From Rhyzopertha dominica (lineage: Eukaryota > Arthropoda > Insecta > Coleoptera > Bostrichidae): DNA of 64,000 nucleotides. Made by a program: the position numbers and the translations under genes. The stretch spans positions 45,813,786-45,877,785 of the forward strand of contig QCXZ01000041.1 of NCBI GenBank assembly GCA_025024175.1, in the 5' to 3' direction. This document shows positions 36,401 through 47,209 of this stretch, piece by piece. The notes beneath the pieces were generated by a model, which did no database searches, was not told where the DNA came from, and saw only the letters and a list, made by a program, of their open reading frames with translations. Positions within the stretch are counted from its first letter, which is position 1, and each line of letters begins with the position of its first letter.

Positions 36401-37280
36401 ACGTACATTTCTTTGAGAATGTGCGTACTATTCTATTCAATATATATATCACATCGCTCTTACACGTTGCAATGTAAAATTATTATTGTTCACCTTCATC
36501 ATCCATAAAGCAGCAGTGAAATTTTGTTAAAAACGGACTCACTTTTAGCTGTGTAACTTTTTTTCTGTGGGGTACTAAACTTTGTTTATTTTTAATTCTG
36601 CATTAATCTTAACTCGATGACACGTAGACTCTATGGTACCTAACTTATCGGCTACAATTGGTTCAAATGGTTTCTATTGTTTCTGTAAGCAGGCTTTATC
36701 CTAGTTGCTTTTTTTCTTGAAAACCCCTTTTTCGTCCATGAGCTTGTTTTGTTTCAACCGTGAGCATATTTTACAAGTTGTTCCACTGTGGATTTGGGTA
36801 GGTAGATTTAAATGTCTTGCTGGTTTATTAATCTGATACCAGTCAGGATTTTGAAGGTACCTAGGAGGGTACAATTTGTTTACGATGAATAAATCTTTTG
36901 TTGCCATTAAGCCTTTTATTCGATGTTTTTTAACAAAAATTTCACGGTTGATTTAGAGAAATACTATTTGACAGTTGTCGAAGTGATATTATCTGTTTTT
37001 CAAAGCGTACTTTGTCAATAAGTATCTGATAGCCGCTACTTTTTTTCTGAAGCAAATTGCATGTTGTAGAACTGATATTCATATAAAGTGTCAAATACCT
37101 GAAACATGCCTTGGTTACTACGTCGGCACTTAATCAAATATTTCATTATAATCAAATAAAAGCAACATGCATTTCTGATTCTTCAATCAGTGTAGTTTAT
37201 TTCACAAGCATTCAATCCACATTGGTGTTAATTTGCAACCTATTGTTATAAGAAATAATACAGAATTTCCAAATCAGTCG
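33480..37280. other. DNA between the two attacin-type genes
   Basis: No further attacin exon found. Contains a strong 40-nt-arm hairpin (34744-34849). The minus frame at 36701-36907 (with a CKIC motif) is not convincing as a gene. Confidence 0.5.
34744..34849. repeat. Imperfect hairpin with 40-nt arms
   Basis: Arms 34744-34783 and 34810-34849 match as inverted repeats with 3 mismatches in 40 and a 26-nt loop. Could be a small palindromic element or a microRNA-like precursor. Confidence 0.8.
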
Positions 37281-37281
37281 T

Positions 37282-37287
37282 TTTATT
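37282..37287 (-). terminator. Poly(A) signal of attacin paralogue
   Basis: Minus-strand AATAAA about 43 nt after the stop at 37330. Confidence 0.65.
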
Positions 37288-37329
37288 AATTCTATGAATA
37301 AATTAGTTAGGTGTAAGCTATATTATAAA

Positions 37330-37875
37330 TTAAAATCTGTGATTAAATTGCAGTCCTACTCCGTAGTTTGGTCTTCCTGTTCCACCTGGTCCTCTGAAAA
37401 GTCTGTTGTAATTACCGTATGCATCCAATGTTGTTCTTCCTCCTTTCCACGATACAGGTTCATATTTCCCGTAGCTGTTACATCGGTACCAAGGCGATGC
37501 GTATTTTGGACACCGAGGCTTGCACCAGATCCTACAAGAACAAATGCACATCAAGTACCTCAGTAAAGTAAAAAGAAGCTTGCTCTGGCGATAGTAGAGC
37601 TGGTTAGAACTAATCATTTAATTTTCGCGATACGGTAATTAAAACACACCCTGAAATATCCACACCTCTGAAAAAAATATGTTTCTAAAAATTCTTAGTT
37701 ACAACAATATAATAACAATTTATCTCGCGATTTTTTAATCCTCTTGCCTTCGAACTCGTGTCACTGGTACCATAAGTACCATCCAGTCATAAGAATCTTC
37801 ATCTATAGTATCCAGCGGCATAGCAAAGCCGCTCAAGATGCATAAAGCGAGAATTACAAAATTTGCCGTTTGCAT
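37330..37875 (-). CDS. Rearranged attacin paralogue, coding status uncertain
   Basis: Exon 1 (37875-37748) gives a signal peptide MQTANFVILALCILSGFA, an acidic propeptide and RVR(R). It ends at a GC donor (AAG|GCAAGA) exactly where the intact attacin has GT. Exon 2 starts at 37667 with GVDIS but then loses homology, so most of this exon is deleted. Exon 3 (37531-37330) is 202 nt against 203 in the intact gene. The missing base (about 37448) shifts the frame between NMNLYRG and GGRTTLDAYGNYNRL. Read with the ancestral phases it is broken. If an alternative donor at 37650|37649 (AGG|GTGTGT) is used, exons of 128, 18 and 202 nt give an unbroken 348-nt frame, 115 residues. The first part of exon 3 would then be read in a new, Cys-containing frame before the normal C-terminus RGPGGTGRPNYGVGLQF. 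It is either a pseudogene or a remodelled peptide gene. Confidence 0.55.
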
Positions 37876-37908
37876 TTTAGTATAGCATCAGAACGTCCAA
37901 GAATCGGG

Positions 37909-37965
37909 ACTGAATGCAAATGCTGAAGCTCACCGCTGTTTTATACAAGTAGTAAAGGAACTCCC
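37909..37965 (-). promoter_or_regulatory. Promoter of attacin paralogue
   Basis: Minus strand: TCAGT initiator at 37913-37909, TATAAAA at 37945-37939 and kappaB-like GGGAGTTCCT at 37965-37956 (a full match to GGGRNNYYYY). The spacings (34 nt TATA to initiator, 11 nt kappaB to TATA) equal those of the intact attacin gene. Confidence 0.7.
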
Positions 37966-38263
37966 TTCGTGCATTTTGTAAACAATAACCTACATTAGAT
38001 TGATGGACTTCTTATCATTCTTAGAATTCAGACTCTGACTGATAACGGGTTAACTGGAACAGAAGCGAAGAAGGTATGTATAGAGCCTGTGATAATGAAC
38101 TTTTTAGCAAAGCACGGAGGTTATACTCTAATTGGGTATTATCTTTTTTGAAAATTATGTATAATGAATCTTGAAGTGCATATATATCGTATGCTATGTT
38201 AGAAAAAACAAAAAATATTTGTAGGTAGAGTATTTCAGGTCTGAAATTCGAATCTTAGGAGTC

Positions 38264-39216
38264 ACCGCCAAAACGCTTCTATCCAAGGTTATTCAACTCG
38301 TGACGTCGAGTGTCATGTAAACATTACCGAGGAGCGTGCTGTTTAATGGTGTAGTATCAGTCTTGTACTGGAAAAGCTTTGTGTAGTGTTTATTGAAAAG
38401 ACGGTGTAAGACGTCGCACCAAAAAGTGATTTGTGTAGTTTTACAAGCATCTATTATGCATGGAAAACAAAACAAGTGTTGTTTTATACATGGTTATAAG
38501 AGTACTTCAGTCAGTACAGCTAACAAATTTTTTGTAACCGTTCCTCGAGATTATCAACGTATGAAAAAGTTGTTTAAGGCCCCTAGACGTGATATGCCCA
38601 AATCGCAAAGTTTGTTTTTCTGTTGTGAAGATCATCTTAATTCTTACTGTAAATTTTATTATTCTTTTTGGGGTTATTAGTGTTTACAATTCAGTTTCCA
38701 TTTTGTTATAGCTTGAAGAGGATATGGAAAATTATATGCGTTTTAAGTTGATAGAGGGAAATGTTATAGTAAAGAACGACGTTGTTCTCCATATATTCGA
38801 CGGTTAGCCAGACCGGAAATGAGCCACAAAAGCCCTGAAAATAAATGGCAATTTATATTTATTCTGACCTCTAAAATAAATGTCAAGTTTAAGGTACATT
38901 TTTATGTTTACAAATAGTATGTTTCCAACAACCCACTGTGATCAAATTATCAATGCTAAGTTAATTCATATCCGCCGCGTTGAACCGCTCGTCGCTTTAC
39001 ACAAATTCCATAACAATGAACTTCAGAAGTCATAACTTATAAGTATTTCACTTTTTCTTGGCGTATTTCAATTTGCTTGTCATAAAATGAACGCAAACAA
39101 CAAACTAATAAATTGACGGGCTGAGGCTGACGCGTGACGCGCTGACCCCAGATGTAAACAAGCGGCCATTTACAAGACACCTGACGTCACGGCCAATATG
39201 TTCGCGTTTTGGCGGT
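38264..39216. mobile_element. THAP-domain DNA element with inverted ends
   Basis: The left end ACCGCCAAAACGC (38264-38276) and right end GCGTTTTGGCGGT (39204-39216) are exact inverted copies. A second subterminal pair follows: GTGACGTCGAGTGTCATGTAAA near 38300 against an inverted GTGACGTCAGGTGTCTTGTAAA near 39170. It encloses a THAP-type reading frame. P-element relatives combine a THAP domain with short inverted ends, but no target duplication was identified and no transposase core remains. Confidence 0.6.
38456..38805 (+). pseudogene. THAP-type zinc finger fragment
   Basis: From ATG at 38456: KCCFIHGYKS, FVTVPRDYQRMKKLFKA and FFCCEDHLN. This follows the C2CH THAP pattern (Cys cluster, then a basic middle, then CxxH). 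One Cys of the first pair appears replaced by Tyr. A further coding-like block EEDMENYMRFKLIEGN at 38717-38770 follows after an intron-like gap and soon meets stops. THAP domains bind DNA in P-type transposases and host factors. Here it looks like a transposon relic. Confidence 0.6.
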
Positions 39217-39659
39217 CCCTTTAAATATTCACATTTTTAATATTAAAAATACACCTAACGATCAATTTTTTCGAATTTATACAGCTGTTTTGTGGATTAG
39301 ATGCTACCTATTAATATGCAATTTAATAAAATATAAATATATGGCAAATACCCAATTGTTCTAGTGTGAGTAATTGTAATGTATGTTTGCATATAAGGTT
39401 TTATAAGTAGTTTGCCATCATTGATGTTTGTGGGTAGAAAGTTGTTAAATACAACAAACTAAGCACCTACAAAGCCTATCAGTATTAATAAACAACAAAA
39501 GTGTGCGCTGTGTTGTCTACACTAGAAACAATCAGAGGACAGCGATCCCAGACGTTTCGTTGGGACGGCGCTCATCGGCTTGCCGGTGGATGTCGCTCCC
39601 TGAGATTGTTTGGCTTTGCCTACTGACACCTATCAGTGTTGTTATTACAATACTTCACA

Positions 39660-40140
39660 ACTGGCAACGAGGCAAAGTAGCAGATGTGGCATTTAATTGG
39701 AAACATTCAGAATTTTAATCCAAAACTGAATAAATGAAAGGTTCATCAATAGCAGCTGGAACAGTTCAACGATACTCCAGCGTCCGAGAATACACCAACA
39801 ACCAAGAAGAGGGTTGCAGCATTATTAAGTTTAAAAGGACGAGATACATACAAAATTCTAAGAGATTTATGTACCCCTCACTGTGCCAAAAGATAAATCA
39901 TATTTATTTATTTATTTATGCGGGTTGTTGAAGAAGCAATTTTTGCTAAGAACATGTGTTTCTCGAGAGAGGGTTGACTCCTACGAGGCGAAGCAATAAG
40001 AAAATGAAACCGTAAATGAATGGTACGCCAGAATCTACAATTTAGCTAAAATCATCCAGTGCCAAAAACTACATTTTCAGAAACATGAAATACTATACCT
40101 AAAGTTTCTTACTATGTTTTACTTTTGGCTAATTCTTCAC
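39660..40140 (+). pseudogene. Ty3/gypsy-type gag fragment
   Basis: Plus-strand pieces in more than one frame read KKRVAALLSLKGRDTYKILR, then DLCTPHCAK, then frame-shifted blocks for FRERVDSYEAKQ and VNEWYARIYNLAK-like sequence. These are the conserved order of insect gypsy gag capsids. Upstream, ACTGGCAACGAGG (about 39659) resembles the segment after a gypsy LTR, so the left neighbour (about 39370-39655) may be a worn LTR. Frameshifts and stops are frequent. Confidence 0.55.
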
Positions 40141-40877
40141 GTTTCTTATTGTCTTCAGATGAAACTAGTCGGTAAGGCACGTAAGGAAAATAAGGAATAT
40201 TTCACTACCACAAGAAACATTCATAATATAACAGCACACAAGACATACAAGATGTCGATTCCATCAGTTACAAAGCGTTAAGGTCATAACAAACGTTCTC
40301 AAAAAATGACATGCAAATTCCTTACAAATATGGACTTCCTGTAATAAAAGACATGAGAACTGCCTTAGCTGCTCAGCTTGAAGGAATTCAATTCGCGGTT
40401 GGCGTTAATCTTGAAAGAATCTTGACGGCCTTGATGGGATTATGCACGACGTTAAATTTACAGTTACAATAACTCGGCATTGTACCAGAGATTAATAATT
40501 CATAATATGTACGATGCTGCATCACCATGAGATTTTTGTGTATTCAAGAAATTCCCCTTTTAAAAGTTCAGTAGCACCGAGACGTCGTGTCACTTCCCGT
40601 TGCGTCAGGAGAATGTGCCTCGGTACGACGTAAATAAACAATTTGCAGTTATGTTTACAGAATTGCAGGTCAAGGCCGGTGTGAGTAACTGTTTGTAAAG
40701 CAAAAGTGGGATTAGGGGATTTCTTCTAGAAATAATTACGAAAATAAATGTTTAGACTTATTAAGATAACGATATAAACGTTGAAAACTGATCCATTGTG
40801 CTCTACGAGGATTAAATCTTGAATTAAATCTTGTAAAATAACTACACTGAGTTAAATCCACAAAACATATATTTAGG

Positions 40878-41300
40878 TAAAGCGCTTTCGGCTAATATGC
40901 CATCTTTAGTACCATATAATAAATTATCGCAAAAAATTATGACATTGTCAAAATTAAAAATCTACACAAGCAATTTTGACCAAAAATGGAATAACTACAT
41001 TCAAACCAGCAACGTAAAAATTAGCGTTCAAATAAAAAATTTAGAATGGGACAACTGAAATTGCAAAAGTCATTTAGTATTGTCCAATTTTGGTCATTTA
41101 AAATTTTAAATATCTCTAAAATTTCTAAATAGTTTAATTTTGATGATTCGCGAACGAAGAATTTGTAGTTACAATATCTGTATTTTATGCTTAAATACTT
41201 AAATTGTTTTAGATGCTCATTTCCCCTAATAAGAAAGGATTTTCCCGTTTGTCCAATATAAACAGCTGCAGTTGTTACAAGTTATAAGACGCATGTCTGA
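40878..41300 (-). pseudogene. Penelope-like element relic with GIY-YIG domain
   Basis: The minus-strand frame 41284-41021 reads AVYIGQTGKSFLIRGNEHLK and runs to a stop. This is the GIY-YIG endonuclease signature (YIGQTG, Arg, EH). Just upstream, in another frame, is ITCNNC, so one frameshift separates the usual CxxC block from the endonuclease. Downstream at 40878-40910 is AAAGCGCTTTCGGCT, a terminal motif of the type seen in Penelope-like elements. Reverse transcriptase is missing. The GIY-YIG call is firm, the element class is inferred. Confidence 0.65.
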
Positions 41301-42598
41301 TAGTTCTTTGCACTTTTATTTGTGCACTTAATTATGTTACTATTCCTGTTAACTGAATGGCATTAATCTTATAAAAAGTATAGGTTTTATTATATTCTGT
41401 AAATATGAAAGTAAGCGCACAAACTCTGTTACCTTAGCATATTTCTATTTTTATTTTGGCAGTTTCCAATCTCAAATTACTACTATACAGGGTGTCCCAA
41501 AAGTGATGGTCCAAACTGAAGCAGGTGGTAGAGCGGATCATTTCCAATCGAAATATTGCTATTATGCTATTATCAAATCATTTATGGTTTAAAAGTTACA
41601 CATTATTCTTCGCGCGATCCATGTATAACCTAAAAACAAAAGATTGTCGTAGAATGAATTTAACTACTTGTTATCAAGACTGAAGAAGACTTTAACCAAA
41701 GTCAAAACGTAACGAAATAACTAAACTGTATTTGGATCTTATTCCACATTAATCCATCATCATCCAGATCCTGTGGGAATATAAAAGTAATGGTGACTAA
41801 ATTTCAGCAAAGATCATATAGCACTAAGTAAACCCTTGGTACTAGCGCAATATTTCAATCACACAGTATAAAGTTAAGCCTAACAATTTTGCATAAGGAA
41901 TATAGATCAAATACCACTAATTGGTAACTTAATTAATATAACGCACTCACTTCTAATTTCCGGGGACTATAGTTCTTTAAACCATCACTGCAACTGCCGA
42001 TTGGCATGTGGTTCATTTTGTTTAATAATTTACTTTTTTGGTCAAGTCTGTTTCTGTTTCGATATCGTTGCTCTCGCTAAGAATTCGAATTTGATGAGTT
42101 AAAAGCTCCTGTCACACCTGCTTGCATGAATAATTTATTTAAGCATTGTGCAAGAATTGCACCTAATTTAGAATGATTCAGATATACGAATTGTGAATAA
42201 GCTAATGCCATGTAGGCCAGTTTTTGATGATATGAGATACCGGGAGACAGCTACCGACGGGGATTATTTCTTCCCCCCTAACCTGGCATTATGATTGACT
42301 GACCTGGTGACCTCTAATACAAAAGACAAAACTTTTACTAAGGCTTTTTATATCCAGAGCCCTACTTCTACCGCTAAAAATGGTGTTGTCCCATTGGACC
42401 ACCGCTAGGCAGCATTGCACGGAATGTGCACCAAGACAACAGATCAGACTTGTCAACGTCAAAAGTTGGGGGTTGCCATGTAAACATATTGAATATGACA
42501 TCATAAGAAAACAGTAGTAATTCTTAGCCCAGTATATTTGAATATTTGAAAAAATGTGCGTCATGGGAACTATAATAGTAGATTTTTTGGTGATTAAT

Positions 42599-42990
42599 TA
42601 AATAAAACCTTTAATACTGTTTTAGCGTCGACGCCGACGTTTCTGAGATGAAATTGAATTGAAATTGAATATCAAGCAAAAAAAAATGGAAACCATGAAT
42701 TGACGGCATTACAGGGTCCAGGAAAATCCAGTCTAAAGCTTGAAAACGATAAACGGTTATCGACTTAAAAACAGGGCGGCCATCATTATGGAGGACAACA
42801 AGAATCCCAACTCCAGCAGCAAACTGGCGACAAGAGCAATAAAATTGGGCAAGGAATGGACCCGGTAATGTCGTCAGTTCATGGATCCCATTTTGTTGCT
42901 TGTTGATTTGTTTTTTCGTCCTTAAGAAGGAGAAATGTTAAATTGATCTCCGAAACGTCGACGTTAAAACAGTACTAAAGGTTTTATTTA
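42599..42990. mobile_element. Non-autonomous inverted-repeat element
   Basis: The left arm (42599-42649) and right arm (42945-42990) are inverted copies: TAAATAAAACCTTTA(A/G)TACTGTTTTA(G/A)CGTCGACG, plus a TTTC(T/G)GAGAT block. The left arm has a 6-bp insertion. There is no coding sequence inside. Could be a MITE or paired Penelope-type termini. Confidence 0.6.
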
Positions 42991-44300
42991 TACTTCATCA
43001 CCCACAGTAGTACTGTCCCACGAAGCAGAATTTTTGCAACTATGACATCATAGTTCAGAAACATATGACGTCAATAATGGATAATTTTGTGTTAAAACAT
43101 AGCAAATTAAGAATGATAAATATCGACTTTTTGAGCGTTTTTAAATAAAAATCACTCTGTATAAAACCTAAATATAAGTTTGCTTGGGGTATTCTTCTGG
43201 TAGATTACATTTACATCTATTTTATCAACATTCACAATTCCCCCAAATTTAGAATAGTCTTGTTTAAAAGTTTTAGCTATCGTTTAGTACTAGCCTAGTT
43301 CACATCGTACATCGTGATGTAGCATTACATAATACTCCAAATGAGGATGGCTGTAGATTTTTTTTGAAGCAGTACTTTGCATCGTCAACAATTTGTAATT
43401 TTTAGTAAAGACAAAATAAAATGCTACAATTAACAAATGTATTTTGTGCGGTGCTCAAATTTAAGAACGGCTATGGCCGTTGTTTTCTTGATCCCGAGCA
43501 GCATATTGTCCCGTCATTTCGGCCTAAAACTCCATTGAACATTTAACGTCATAGTCCCACTGTGCCTGGAGGGGACAGCATCAAAGGTGAGTTTTACCTT
43601 GTTATCATGAATTTTGCCTGGAACCCTTCCAGGAATTCCATTACCGTCAATTTAAGCGATACACACCGAAATCATCACTGCAGATCACACAGACCCACGA
43701 AGGGGAATGCGAAATTGTAAAAAATCAAAGGAAGCGAGGGGTAAAATCAAATAGTGTAATGCCGGGCTTTCATGGGGGTGGAATTCCTGGCGGCTCCTGT
43801 GTGATCACGTCCGTTGCTCCCGCGTGTTGACTCACCAGCCCGCATGTTTGATTTAGAAACGTTGCCGCTGCATTGAATTAAAATGGGGGAATCATTGTTG
43901 AAATTTTCTTAGGCCTAGGAATGCAGGTGAACGCCTAGTTGGGCACCCCTTGGTAAATAATGAAAGGTCGTCGAAGTAGCGCGTGCTGTCTTCAGTTTTG
44001 CTGGCTGGTGAAGTAATTTTATGATTTATGTTTTACAAATGAAGAAAACTTATTGCACATATCTATCAGTTTTCATTCACTGTTACTTTAAATATGAATG
44101 AAAAATTGCTGCTAATTTATCGCGTGCATGATTCTATTGCGTTGTGAAACAATTTTCGAAAACTGGAGAAGTACGAGAGAAAAAGGACGACTTGAGAAAA
44201 CAGTAACAGGTGAATAATGATCGTGCGCTTGTATTAATTGGAGGGATAATATATTTTCATTTTAAATAACTTAACAGTGGAAGATTGGGCTACACTGTGA
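42991..44300. other. Non-coding DNA with a GC-richer patch
   Basis: About 43440-43880 is less AT-rich, with a donor-like AAG|GTGAGT at 43589, but all frames carry stops. Possibly a non-coding exon or regulatory DNA. Confidence 0.35.
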
Positions 44301-44307
44301 TTTAAGG

Positions 44308-44600
44308 TCAGTTATCGAGTCGACATATGATGATTTTCTTCACAATCAACCACAGATTTAATTTTACATCTTGATCTTTTGAAAGATTGCCTGATCGTGG
44401 TAAATCTTCTAGACATTCAGTTTCTGCAAGTTTGTCAACTAGTTTACTGACTGTGGACGTGGGTGATCTGTTTATCCAGATATTCTTGATTACAAACTTG
44501 ACATACCACTTCATGGGTTTCAAGTCTTTCACCAAAACCAACGATAGTCAAAACTTGAATTGTTTCAGATTCTGTTAAACGCAGCATTGCTTTTAACGAA
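44308..44600 (-). pseudogene. Transposase-type helix-turn-helix fragment
   Basis: Two minus-strand frames combine to a block ending STVSKLVDKLAETECLEDLP followed by RSGNLSKDQD. The pattern 'V..LV..F..TG...D.PRSGRP' is the linker after the first helix-turn-helix of many mariner-related transposases. The frame shifts within the region and no catalytic part follows. Confidence 0.5.
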
Positions 44601-44649
44601 CTGAATACTTTAAAATATGTGTCAGTTATTGAAGACTGCTTAAGCAAAA

Positions 44650-45889
44650 TTGACCTTTTTCTAATTCTATCAAATAAGTCAAAAAAGTAATCAAAATCCA
44701 GATACGTTACTTTTTGTTGCTGTTAGTTACAGAATTAAAAGTGTATTTAAATTAAGAAAATTTGGAAATTGCCGGGTAAAAAATTTAATAATGATGACTT
44801 GTTCGAGCGTTTTTTTTGTAAAAAATATTATATAACTAAATTATGATTTTTTTTGTAAGATCATTCATCGGTATGGTTTTTAGTGTTTAATTTAGGTAAC
44901 ATAAAAGAAACACATTTTATTATAGCTTTTTATTATAATCAAATTTAAATTATGTAAATGATCACCCGAATCTATGTAGCATGCAGTGCGCTGGTAGGTA
45001 ATTCACTATTTACGTATTAAAAAACGGTTTTAGTTTTTTTTATCTGCAAACAGTATATTATACAGGTTAACGAGCATGTGAAATAAATGAGTGTACAATT
45101 ATAAATTAGTCGTATTGTCCTGAATGGAGCAGATCAAGGATATGATAAACAAATGATGAACAGGAAGAAATAAGTACTATCAAATTGTGTAATGGTAGCA
45201 AAAAAGCGGTAATAAACCTTAAATTAAAGGTATATGCATACTTTTAGAAACTTAGTGCACCAAAACGTTGCCCGATATAGAATAGATAAAGGACAAAACT
45301 AAAGCAATATTTCCAATTTTGACGAAAGGAAAGAAGCTGTTCAGCTTGCTTAAAAAAACAGACTAATGCCTAAATTTAAATTTATATAGGGTAACTTTTT
45401 CACGATGTTTTAGCATGGGGATTTTAGAAACTAGCGGAGATAAAGGAAAGATTTAATTTAATGCATTTGGAAAAGTAATTTGTTTTTTTTTAATGCGTTA
45501 TTCGACGTTGTCAAAAGAATATCAGTTCTTACATACGGGACAATTTAAACGTTGTCCAAGCTGCACAAGATTATTTTGAAAGTTATCTACTAGGTAATTT
45601 AAGAATGTATGGTCCCTTCAGTAAACTAAAGGACACTTCCAATGAAATAAATGAAGTTGCAGAGACAAATGCGTTAGCGCGCGCGTTTCAAAATCCATTA
45701 GTTTAAAAGTTTTTCAAATGTCTTGTTTTCCAAAAAAGACAAGAGTGTTTCATTTTCCGTAGCGAACTAGCCATAGGTCTTAATTATTTTTTTAATATTC
45801 ATATTATTCATATGGTTTGTATTTAAAAGAGTTAAATTTATGTCATATTTCGAAGATAACAACTATTGCATTAACATATTTATGTTAAA
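44650..45889. other. AT-rich non-coding DNA
   Basis: No gene or repeat recognised left of the mariner insertion. Confidence 0.5.
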
Positions 45890-45891
45890 TA

Positions 45892-47207
45892 CGAGGCATG
45901 TTTTTTAAGTAAGTACCGTTTTGCGATTCCGCCGCCGCAGCGCTACGGTCGCCGTTCCGCGCAAGCGCGCTGGTTACCTACATCTCTTGTCTACGCACTG
46001 ACGCCATTACAGTTTGATTCTTCATTGTATACGCTGTTTACTGAGTGTTTAAGATGCCTCCGACAATCGTGAGTCCCGCCGATTGTGAAGTACGGGCTGT
46101 TATACGATTTCTTAGTGCTAAAGGCGTAAAACCGATCAATATTCATCGTGAGATCTGTGAAGTTTACGGACAAATCATTATGGAAATGGATGAGAGCATT
46201 TAAAGATGGCCGCACAAATGTGCATGATGAAGAACGGAGTGGGCGTCCTTCGGTCGTTAATGAAGATTTGGTGCAGAAAGTGAACGAAAAGGTGAGAGAA
46301 AACAGACGCTTTACAATTTTATCATTGTGCGACTGCTTTCCTCAATATTCTCGTAGTGTTTTGTATCGCAATGTGACCGAGAACTTGAATTACAGGAAAT
46401 TGTGTTCACGTTGAGTTCCGAAAATGTTGACGGATTTGCACAAAACCCAACGTTTAGGCAGTGCATTGACTTTCCTTGAGCGGTACCACAATGAAGGTGA
46501 AGATTTTTTAGACCAAATTGTTACTGGTGACGAAACATGGGTGGCCTACGTCACACCGGAATCGAAACAACAATCCATGGAATGGCGACATTCATCATCA
46601 CCCAAAAAAGTGAAGTTTAAGCAAACAATTTCTGCCCGGAAAATCATGTGCACAGTTTTTTTGGGACAGAAAAGGAGTATTGCTAGTGGAGTTTCTGCCT
46701 CGTAATGAGACAATCAATGCAGCGTCTTATTGTAAGACANTNAACAATCTGCGTCATGCAATCCAGAACAAAAGACGTGGCAAGTTGAGTAAGGGTATCG
46801 TTTTGCTGCATGACAATGCCCGTCCACATGTGGCTAATCGGACCAAAGATCTCATCAAATCTTTTAAATGGGAAACTCTAGATCATCCTCCATACAACCC
46901 TGATCTGGCGCCCAGCGACTACCATTTGTTCCTGCACTTGAAGAAACACCTGTGTGGTCAGCAGCTTCAAGACGATAACGAAGTCGAAACATTTGTGATA
47001 CAGTGGCTAACAAGTCAGGCGGTAGAATTTTATGAGGAGGGTATTCAAAAACTGGTGCCAGGTTATGACAAGTGCCTCAATATTCACGGAAATTATGTAG
47101 AAAAGTAGATTAAGGTACTGGCTTTCATGTAAGATATAATTATTGCGATATCTTTGCACGTCTTTTTTTAATTCCAAAACGGTACTTACTTAAAAAAACA
47201 TGCCTCG
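45892..47207 (+). mobile_element. mariner transposon, defective
   Basis: 1,316 bp between TA dinucleotides (45890-45891 and 47208-47209). Terminal inverted repeats of about 32 bp start CGAGGCATGTTTTTTAAGTA (left) with one T of length difference on the right. Contains a broken transposase. Confidence 0.92.
46054..47108 (+). pseudogene. mariner transposase, frameshifted
   Basis: Starts at ATG 46054 (MPPTIVSPADCEVRAVIRFL). A frameshift near 46180 moves the reading to FKDGRTNVHDEERSGRPSV. A TGA at 46413 interrupts just before VPKML (the mariner WVPxxL motif). The catalytic core shows TGDETWV (first Asp), HDNARPH (second Asp) and PDLAPSDYHLF (third Asp), with 34 residues between the last two (DD34D). 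Another frameshift lies in a T run near 46665. N bases occur at 46740-46742. The C-terminus ends at 47108. The usual length is about 345 residues, so the full extent is present but dead. Confidence 0.9.
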
Positions 47208-47209
47208 TA

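Noticed and set aside
36701..36907. Minus-strand frame with CKIC, considered as a piggyBac C-terminal zinc finger
   Set aside because: Only one Cys pair, no transposase core nearby and no inverted ends; too weak to annotate.
37294..37566. 90-codon plus-strand frame
   Set aside because: Antisense to exon 3 of the attacin paralogue.
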